Below are positions 23,677 to 29,639 of a stretch of DNA of 33,719 nucleotides, one piece after another. Origin of the DNA: a virus; the IMG/VR virus record IMGVR_UViG_3300025889_000480, positions 1 through 33,719 of that record. The stretch is one strand, 5' to 3'. A program made the position numbers and the translations under genes. The notes under the pieces were generated by a model. That model was not told the DNA's origin. It was given only the letters and a program-made list of their open reading frames with translations, and searched no databases. The number at the start of each line of letters is the position of its first letter. Position 1 is the stretch's first letter.

Positions 23677-24126
23677 TTATATAGAAATGACTTCAATATT
23701 ATTAGTAATTAAATACTCGAGTCCAATTTTAGGATAATAAGAAGTTGCAGGGACTACTACAGCAGCTAATCCTACATGATGAATCATCTTAGCACATGAT
23801 AAACAAGGATTAGTACTTACAATCATAGTACACTCTTTTAAGCTGATTCCCTTTTTTGCACTGTTAGCTATAGCATTCATTTCTGCATGATGACATCCAA
23901 CTTCTACACTTGTTCCTGATTCGATTTTATCATGATCTCTTTTACAATGATCTCCTGCACAATATAAACCAGGAGCTTTTCTAGGAGGTCCATTAAAACC
24001 TGCTGATATTGGATTATTAGAAGCATCAATAATAAAAGCTCCTACTTTTCCTCGAGGGCATACTGACATATCAGCAAGTAAAAAGCTATGACTCATCCAA
24101 TGTTTAAACCATCTATTTTTTATCAT
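23677..24126 (-). CDS. dCMP deaminase
   Basis: This 149-residue zinc enzyme converts dCMP to dUMP. Zinc ligands are His80 in HHAEMNA and Cys108 and Cys111 in NPCLSCAK, with Glu82 as the proton shuttle; GFNGPPR near residue 43 is typical of dCMP deaminases. It overlaps the end of thyX by 14 bases in the same leftward unit, so dUMP made here feeds thymidylate synthesis. Length is normal for the family. The additional CAGDHCKRDH segment with two Cys and two His may be a second metal site as in T4 deaminase. Confidence 0.9.
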   Translation of the reverse strand: MIKNRWFKHWMSHSFLLADMSVCPRGKVGAFIIDASNNPISAGFNGPPRKAPGLYCAGDHCKRDHDKIESGTSVEVGCHHAEMNAIANSAKKGISLKECTMIVSTNPCLSCAKMIHHVGLAAVVVPATSYYPKIGLEYLITNNIEVISI

Positions 24127-24793
24127 CTAAGCAAACTCCTAAGATAAATTTCATATCTTCATCTTTTTCTAAAATCTCTTTAATAGCTTCAGCATAATAT
24201 CTGATTTCTGTTTGTGCATCTTTAGCGAGTCTAAGATTAAGAAAATGAATTAAAGCTTGTAAGGATACTGTCCATATACATTCACTAAATAAAGATAATG
24301 GAAGAACTCCTCTAGCTTGTTCTTTACATACTCCCATCTCGAGCAGATTCTTATATACCTCATGAGACATATTAACCGAGAATTGAAAAGCTTTATAGGC
24401 TCTATCTTGTGTATCTAAATCAAGTATATCTCCTGATCCTTGTTTTATACTTTCTTTAGGAGCTTCTCTAAATTTATCTGGACAATGAAAAGAGTTTTTA
24501 AACTCTACATATCTTCCAGACATTTCATTAAATGTACTTCCTACTTGGTGTTTCATCCATTGTCTAAGAATAAAGATAGGAGCTGCAATATGAAAAGAAA
24601 ACATAACATGCCTGAATGGAGAAGTATGTTTATGATTCCATAAATATTTTATAAGTCTTTTATCTTGTTCTGTTAAAGGTCCTTTATGTCTTTTTCCAAA
24701 TGATACCCTAGCCGCATTAACTACACTTGTAGAGTTTCCCATCTGATCAATTAAGTCTATAAAACCGAATTGAGACTTCATTTCTTCTTTCAT
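24113..24793 (-). CDS. thyX: Flavin-dependent thymidylate synthase ThyX
   Basis: This 226-residue enzyme methylates dUMP to dTMP using FAD and methylene-tetrahydrofolate. HTSPFRHVMFSFHI is the family's H-x-S-x-x-E/R-H region, and RQWMKHQVGSTFNEMSGRY holds the signature. The canonical RHR-X7-S reads KHQ-X8-S here (residues 81-92), a variant with a one-residue insertion that I believe also occurs in other phages. N-A-A-R-V-S-F near residue 26 matches the family's opening. It starts a leftward unit with the dCMP deaminase; the start has AAGGG eight bases upstream. Confidence 0.93.
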   Translation of the reverse strand: MKEEMKSQFGFIDLIDQMGNSTSVVNAARVSFGKRHKGPLTEQDKRLIKYLWNHKHTSPFRHVMFSFHIAAPIFILRQWMKHQVGSTFNEMSGRYVEFKNSFHCPDKFREAPKESIKQGSGDILDLDTQDRAYKAFQFSVNMSHEVYKNLLEMGVCKEQARGVLPLSLFSECIWTVSLQALIHFLNLRLAKDAQTEIRYYAEAIKEILEKDEDMKFILGVCLDDKK

Positions 24794-24807
24794 ATCAATA
24801 CCCTTTT

Positions 24808-24816
24808 TGATATAAT
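24808..24816 (+). promoter_or_regulatory. Extended -10 promoter for the late unit
   Basis: TGATATAAT matches the extended -10 consensus TGnTATAAT. No clear -35 is present, which extended -10 promoters tolerate. The regulator gene begins 47 bases downstream. It is the only obvious promoter before the terminase and head genes. Confidence 0.5.
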
Positions 24817-24823
24817 GTTTTCA

Positions 24824-24840
24824 TAATGTATTACACATTA
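24824..24840. promoter_or_regulatory. Operator-like inverted repeat
   Basis: TAATGT-ATTAC-ACATTA is a 17-base inverted repeat with six-base arms placed at the expected transcription start. The next gene encodes a ribbon-helix-helix protein, a family that often represses its own promoter. It would also cover the upstream region of thyX. Confidence 0.45.
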
Positions 24841-24862
24841 ACAGAATAGAATTAAGGTGTCT

Positions 24863-25138
24863 ATGTATAGTCAAATCTCAATTAGTTTATCTTTAGATCA
24901 GATTCATAAAATTGATCAATATGCTAAATATCAGAACATGAGCAGAAGCCAATTCTTAAGAACTATAGTTCAAAGCACTATAGAAAGATTATCTGATTCA
25001 AGCGGAAATTATTCTCATAGAATGGACTCTCAAATTATGCAATCATTAGAATATAGAATAAGCAAGCTAAAGCTTGAATTAAGAGGATTACAACATCAAT
25101 TAGATATATTAAATGAAGAGGGATTAAATCATGACTGA
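24863..25138 (+). CDS. Ribbon-helix-helix DNA-binding protein
   Basis: This 91-residue protein begins MYSQISISLSLDQIHKIDQY and continues with a pattern typical of the CopG/Arc fold: a beta strand (QISISLS), helix A (LDQIHKIDQYAKYQ), turn (NMSRSQ) and helix B (FLRTIVQSTIERL). The C-terminal half is a coiled coil for oligomerisation. ATG 24863 is favoured, with AAGG five bases upstream; GTG 24857 is possible. It lies at the head of the terminase and capsid unit beside an inverted repeat, so autorepression or late control is likely. It overlaps the small terminase gene by eight bases. Confidence 0.75.
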   Translation: MYSQISISLSLDQIHKIDQYAKYQNMSRSQFLRTIVQSTIERLSDSSGNYSHRMDSQIMQSLEYRISKLKLELRGLQHQLDILNEEGLNHD

Positions 25139-25556
25139 AAGACATGAAAAGACAATTAAAAAGAAAAGAACTAAATATAATTCTGGTATAGTCGATGCTT
25201 TAGTAGAAATTCTTTCGAAAGGAATTACTATTCAAGCGGCTTGTGGATATGTTGGAATAAACAAGAGCACTTTCTATAGATGGATACAAGAACATCCTGA
25301 ATTTGAAGCTGCTATAGATGCTACAAAATTTGAAGTAGAAGCTAGACTTCTTACTAAGATAGAAGAACAAGGGAATGATGATTGGAGAGCTTTAGCTTGG
25401 ATGCTTGAAAGAAGGTATCCTCAAGACTGGAGTTTAAAGCGGGAGCTTGAATTAAATGTTAATAAATCCAATGGATCAAATGAAGTAATTGAATTTCTAA
25501 AGCAATCTAGAGAAGAAGAAGATGAGGATGAAGAAGAGAATGAGATACTCGATTAA
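25131..25556 (+). CDS. terS: Terminase small subunit
   Basis: This 141-residue protein recognises phage DNA for packaging. Residues 20-60 form a helix-turn-helix (GITIQAACGYVGINKSTFYR then WIQEHPEF), and residues 80-103 have DDWRALAWMLERRYPQDW, a hallmark of this terminase small-subunit family. The tail is very acidic (EEEDEDEEENE). It lies before the large subunit but is separated from it by two unrelated genes, a terminator and a leader. The recognition site (pac or cos) is not evident. Confidence 0.85.
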   Translation: MTERHEKTIKKKRTKYNSGIVDALVEILSKGITIQAACGYVGINKSTFYRWIQEHPEFEAAIDATKFEVEARLLTKIEEQGNDDWRALAWMLERRYPQDWSLKRELELNVNKSNGSNEVIEFLKQSREEEDEDEEENEILD

Positions 25557-25920
25557 ACTTAAACATAAATATAAAGCGGGTGATAAGCTGCTTAATAAAG
25601 TTGATGATAGAATCTATATCATTAAAGAAGTTCATCCAGCTATTTCTCTTTTCTGGAGTGGAGAAATAGATAATACTGAAGATTTTAAAGAGCTGCTCGA
25701 AGATATTCTAGCTGATTTAAATGATGAAGATCATCCTAATTATGATTTTGCTGATATATCAAAATATCATAGTAAATATACTCTAGTTCATGATCCAAGC
25801 TGGACTTATAATAGTAATATTGGAACTTTCATAGATGAAGTAGAAATTGAATTTACAGAATTAGAGCTGAATGATTCATTTCAAATTATCTATGAAGATT
25901 TAGATAATACCCATCAGTAG
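25540..25920 (+). CDS. Acidic small protein, unknown
   Basis: The frame is open from ATG 25522 (132 residues), with further ATGs at 25528 and 25540; 25540 is chosen arbitrarily as the shortest sensible start. It overlaps the terminase small-subunit gene. A short basic beta-rich start (IKLKHKYKAGDKLLNKVDDR) resembles an SH3-like K-x-G-D element. The remaining 85 residues are strongly acidic (FKELLEDILADLNDEDHP and DEVEIEFTELELND). It is the last gene before a strong terminator. A packaging accessory or DNA-mimic role is possible but unsupported. Confidence 0.6.
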   Translation: MRYSIKLKHKYKAGDKLLNKVDDRIYIIKEVHPAISLFWSGEIDNTEDFKELLEDILADLNDEDHPNYDFADISKYHSKYTLVHDPSWTYNSNIGTFIDEVEIEFTELELNDSFQIIYEDLDNTHQ

Positions 25921-25924
25921 AAAG

Positions 25925-25959
25925 AAAAAAAGCTTGCAGTGAGAGAGCAAGCTTTTTTT
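25925..25959. terminator. Strong bidirectional terminator
   Basis: AAAAAAAGCTTGC and GCAAGCTTTTTTT form a perfect 13-base stem with a nine-base loop AGTGAGAGA. The GC core with flanking A and T tracts works on either strand. It splits the terminase subunit genes into separate units. Confidence 0.9.
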
Positions 25960-25963
25960 CTTA

Positions 25964-26012
25964 ACACACTACACTCTCATTTAAAAAGAAAAACATCTTA
26001 AAAAAGAGATGT
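25964..26012 (+). promoter_or_regulatory. Leader of the nuclease-like gene: 12-base motif and hairpin
   Basis: ACACACTACACT (25964-25975) is identical to the motif before the recT-like gene. It is followed by a small hairpin ACATCT/AGATGT (25993-25998 and 26007-26012) just before AAAGGA and the ATG at 26027. No convincing promoter was found here although a strong terminator lies directly upstream, so one must exist or terminator readthrough must feed the late genes. Confidence 0.4.
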
Positions 26013-26026
26013 AAAAGGAACATATC

Positions 26027-26647
26027 ATGAAAACTCATAACTTTGCAAATCATAACTGTAGAATCAAAACTCAAAGAGTGCATGATGCTATTTTATTTCA
26101 AATGTTAGCAGTATTAAAATCAACTGATCTCGGTATATTTTATGAAGAGCTTGATGAAAATGGAAAGATATTAAGAGATAAAAAAGGAAAGCCAATTATG
26201 AAAAAAGAAGCTTTCTTTTTTAGAGAATCAGATAAAGATACTCCTCTTCTAAGACTATGTGATGCTATCATGTATAAAGCAAATCATAATCCTCATAAAG
26301 ATGATGAAATACTTTTTATCGAAATGAAAACTAAATTAGTAAATGACTTTTCAAAGAATGGACTAGAGTTAGCTAAACAATCAATTTATAGAGGGCCTGC
26401 TGAAGTATACAAAGAAATTTATAATCATAAGTTTTTAGTTATTGTAGGACTTTATACTTATGAAAATAGACACAAGCATGATTTCACTAATTCTAAAATC
26501 ATGTTTTACTTTGGAGATAAAAAACAAAGATATTGGAGCAGGGAACATACAATGAAAGATTGGTATAATATACTATTAAAAGCTCATGATATATCTAGTC
26601 TGTTTAATTTAATCTATAATGATATATCTCTCTTTGAAGCAGTTTAA
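26027..26647 (+). CDS. Possible PD-(D/E)XK nuclease
   Basis: This 206-residue protein has an alpha/beta layout with Asp79 in LLRLCDAIMY and Glu99-x-Lys101 in EILFIEMKTKL at the end of a hydrophobic strand, the D-(X19)-E-x-K arrangement of PD-(D/E)XK nucleases. A helix (LAKQSIYRGPAEVYKEIYN) and another strand (KFLVIVGLYTY) follow, as in that fold. It sits between a terminator and the large terminase gene, which starts two bases after its stop. Possible roles are host DNA degradation, recombination end-processing with the RecT-like protein, or packaging. This is inference from a short motif. Confidence 0.4.
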   Translation: MKTHNFANHNCRIKTQRVHDAILFQMLAVLKSTDLGIFYEELDENGKILRDKKGKPIMKKEAFFFRESDKDTPLLRLCDAIMYKANHNPHKDDEILFIEMKTKLVNDFSKNGLELAKQSIYRGPAEVYKEIYNHKFLVIVGLYTYENRHKHDFTNSKIMFYFGDKKQRYWSREHTMKDWYNILLKAHDISSLFNLIYNDISLFEAV

Positions 26648-26649
26648 AT

Positions 26650-28005
26650 ATGAATACACCGAAATTAAACAAGCTACAAAAAAGCATCATAAGAGCTATC
26701 GATAAAGAGCAAGAAGTAATAGCTGCTAGATGCGGCTGGGGATCAGGTAAAACTGCAGCTCTTATATTCTCTTTGTGGTCTATTGCTAAAATAAGACCAG
26801 GCACTTCATCTTTACTCATAACAGATACTACTCCTAGATATAATTCTGTTTTGCTTCCTGAGATCGAAAAGTGGCTAGTTCCTATTGGATGGGTTTATAA
26901 TCATACAAACAAAATATGGACAGATTCACATACAGGATCAAGTGTTTACTGTAGATCATATTTTAGACCAGGTACAAGAGAAGCTACACATAATCCACTC
27001 GAAGGTTTAAATATTACTTCAGGAGTAGTTCTTATAGATGAATGTCAAACTTTAACAGCTGAAGTAGCACATAAGGCTTTAGGAAGATTGAGAAGTGGAC
27101 CTTCTCCTATTATGATCCTTGTAGGATTGCCTGTAGTGGATGCCTGGTGGGTAAAACTAGGAGAAGAAGCAGGCTATCCTCCTCTTTTGTTCTCCTCTTA
27201 TGTTAATCAAGATAATCTATCTTCGAGATGGTTTGAGGCTACTAAGCTTCTTCCTGAAGATGAGCGGGAAGCTATGGTAATGAATAAGCCAAAACCTCCT
27301 ACAGGTTTAGTTTATTCAGAATTCAATCCAGAAAAACATATAATAGATGACTTTGTATATCATGAATCTATGACTGCTCGAATTTCGATAGACTGGGGAT
27401 TTAGAAAACCATCTGTTTTAATTATTGTACATGATCCACAAAGAGAAGCTGATATTATTGTACATGAAATCAATCCTCAAGAAACTACTATTGAATTATT
27501 ATCATCAATGATTCTTAGAGTAGCATATCCTAGAAGCTTAAAACATAATGCTCCAAGTAGAAGAATTTGGCTTGATAGTGGAGTAGCTGATAAAGCAGGA
27601 AGAGCTCGAAGTGATCATACAGGAATTTCAGCTTTTAAGTTAATAAGAAGAACTCCTGAAGAGGGAGGAATAGGAATAGCATTAAGGTCTAATACTGATC
27701 CTGTAAAAACTGATATTCTCAATGGAGTACAAAGATTAAAAAGAGCTTTTCATTCTAACAAGTATTTGATTACTAGAGAAGTGTGGAATAAAGGAGAAAG
27801 AGCTGTAGGGAATTCTCTTAGAAAAGCTTTGCTATCTTATGCTTGGGACAATAAAGAGCAACCTAAAAAAGATGGAAGAGAAGACCCGCTTGATGCTCTT
27901 AGATATGACTGCATAACTTTTCATTGGACTGAATCTAATAGAGTTTACTCCAAAGGAAGATCAGTAAGGAATAATGAAACTCGAAAAAGAAAGTTAAGCT
28001 TTTAA
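26650..28005 (+). CDS. terL: Terminase large subunit
   Basis: This 451-residue packaging motor has an N-terminal ATPase: Walker A CGWGSGKTA at about 28-36 and Walker B VVLIDEC at 126-132, with SLLITDTTPRYN between. The C-terminal RNase H-like nuclease has ISIDWG (Asp248), IWLDSG (Asp309) and EDPLDALRYD (Asp415) as likely metal ligands. Length is typical. It starts two bases after the preceding stop. Its divergence from lambda-type terminases leaves the packaging mode (cos or headful) undecided. Confidence 0.95.
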   Translation: MNTPKLNKLQKSIIRAIDKEQEVIAARCGWGSGKTAALIFSLWSIAKIRPGTSSLLITDTTPRYNSVLLPEIEKWLVPIGWVYNHTNKIWTDSHTGSSVYCRSYFRPGTREATHNPLEGLNITSGVVLIDECQTLTAEVAHKALGRLRSGPSPIMILVGLPVVDAWWVKLGEEAGYPPLLFSSYVNQDNLSSRWFEATKLLPEDEREAMVMNKPKPPTGLVYSEFNPEKHIIDDFVYHESMTARISIDWGFRKPSVLIIVHDPQREADIIVHEINPQETTIELLSSMILRVAYPRSLKHNAPSRRIWLDSGVADKAGRARSDHTGISAFKLIRRTPEEGGIGIALRSNTDPVKTDILNGVQRLKRAFHSNKYLITREVWNKGERAVGNSLRKALLSYAWDNKEQPKKDGREDPLDALRYDCITFHWTESNRVYSKGRSVRNNETRKRKLSF

Positions 28006-28018
28006 TAAGGTAATCAAT

Positions 28019-28234
28019 ATGAATAAAGAAAAAGCAGATACTATAACAAGCTTATCTAAGCATTTACTAATCAGACCACAAAGAGAGTTTAATAATGATC
28101 TCTATATAGAGTCTGTAAAGCTATTCATAGACATAGCTAGGACTTTATCTAATGACTTTATTGACAATGAGACAAGTTATAGTAATAATACATTAGTAAA
28201 AGAGAAATCTACAGGCATTCAAGATGAAATATAA
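28019..28234 (+). CDS. Small protein between terL and portal, unknown
   Basis: This 71-residue soluble protein has no recognisable motif. It is helical and polar, with PQREFNNDLYIESVKLFIDI as the most hydrophobic part. It has TAAGG before its ATG and overlaps the portal gene by 11 bases, so it is translated with the packaging genes. A packaging or portal accessory role is only positional. Confidence 0.5.
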   Translation: MNKEKADTITSLSKHLLIRPQREFNNDLYIESVKLFIDIARTLSNDFIDNETSYSNNTLVKEKSTGIQDEI

Positions 28235-29639
28235 AGATACTCCTAGACATATGCGAGCACTGTATCCAAAGTTTAAGCAATATGGTATATCTGGTACTCA
28301 GTTATCAGGAGGAGTAATTTCAGGATATGAACAGAATAAATATCTTATTGGCTTGAATTGGATTAAAGAAGCTGAAGAGATGTTAAGGACTGATCCTATT
28401 GTCGCTCAATCTTGGTACATTCTAAAGCAGACTTTATTGAGTGCTACTTGGAGATTTAAACCAGGTATTGAGGGAGATCCAACTTCTGAAAAATTAGCGG
28501 ATTATGCTAATGAAGCTTATGGTTTTGATGGGTATCCTGGACAGATGAGAGTTAGCTTTGAAGAACAATTAGCTTATCTCTTAGAGTTTATTCCTATCGG
28601 CTATCGATATGCAGAAGAAGTATATAAAATCGGATCAGATAAAGATGGTAATTCTAGAATTTGGCTTGATATATATGCAGATAGAGAACCATCTTCACAT
28701 TCTGATTGGATTTCTAGGAATGGACAGATATTAGATGGAGTTCTTCAAAATACAGTAGGAATAGAAGTAACTCCTGAACCTATTCCATCTAATAAATTAT
28801 TATTACTGACTTTAAATAGAACGGGTAATAATTATGAAGGTGTAGGATTATTAAGGCGAGTATGGTGGGCCTGGAGATTAAAACAAAGATCATGTAATCT
28901 TATGGCAATAGCTTTAGATAGATATGCAGTCCCAACTCCAAGAATAACAGTAGATAGAGCTGCTGCTGAATTAGGCGGATATTCAGATGGAGATATTGAT
29001 GCTATGATCGATGATGGAGAAGCTCAAGCTCAAGCATTGATAGCAGGAGAAAGACAATATCTAATTGAGAATGAAGTAATTAAATTTGATACTTATGCAG
29101 CTCAATCTAATTCATATTCACAAGCTCCTATTGATACTAATACATATTGCGATAATCAAATCTCACAAGCTTTTCTTACTCAGTTCACTAATCTAGGAAT
29201 TACAGATACAGGAGCTAGATCAGTCGGAGAAGTTCATCTATCTATATTTAGAAGATCAGCTATCAATCTATGTGATATTATAGCATCTCAAATATCAGGA
29301 AAAGATAGACCTGGAGGAGGCACTATAGGAAGATTGATTAAATTTAACTTTGGTTATATCGATCAATCCAAGCTTCCAAGATTAGTTCATACTGGATTAG
29401 ATACTGATCATCTTGCTGAATCTTTAGCTATGCTTCCAACTCTTGTTCAAAGTGGAGTATTAACTCCAACTGATTCAGATGAACAAGTTTTAAGAGATCT
29501 CTTTGGATTAAATGAGCTTCCAGATGATTCTAAGAGGTCATCTCTTGAAAGAGCCGCTTCTAATTCGAAATCCTCAGGAGCTGCTTTACTAGCTGAACAG
29601 CTAATCAAGCAAAGAAAAAAGGCGGCTAAAGATGGTTAA
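28224..29639 (+). CDS. Portal protein (DUF935 / Mu gp29-like)
   Basis: This 471-residue protein forms the DNA entry ring at one capsid vertex. Features of the DUF935 portals include an early EEMLRTDPIVAQSWYILKQT, then YEGVGLLRRVWWAWRLKQRS in the middle and a QISQAFLTQFTNLG helix, followed by a long helical C-terminus with FGLNELP near the end. Length is normal. It follows the terminase and precedes the protease, the usual head order, and overlaps the protease gene by eight bases. Confidence 0.85.
   Translation: MKYKDTPRHMRALYPKFKQYGISGTQLSGGVISGYEQNKYLIGLNWIKEAEEMLRTDPIVAQSWYILKQTLLSATWRFKPGIEGDPTSEKLADYANEAYGFDGYPGQMRVSFEEQLAYLLEFIPIGYRYAEEVYKIGSDKDGNSRIWLDIYADREPSSHSDWISRNGQILDGVLQNTVGIEVTPEPIPSNKLLLLTLNRTGNNYEGVGLLRRVWWAWRLKQRSCNLMAIALDRYAVPTPRITVDRAAAELGGYSDGDIDAMIDDGEAQAQALIAGERQYLIENEVIKFDTYAAQSNSYSQAPIDTNTYCDNQISQAFLTQFTNLGITDTGARSVGEVHLSIFRRSAINLCDIIASQISGKDRPGGGTIGRLIKFNFGYIDQSKLPRLVHTGLDTDHLAESLAMLPTLVQSGVLTPTDSDEQVLRDLFGLNELPDDSKRSSLERAASNSKSSGAALLAEQLIKQRKKAAKDG

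Noticed and set aside
19672-25138. Integrase, attachment site or lysogeny module
   Set aside because: A Cro-like gene is present, but no recombinase, CI-like repressor or core attachment sequence was found in the whole circle.
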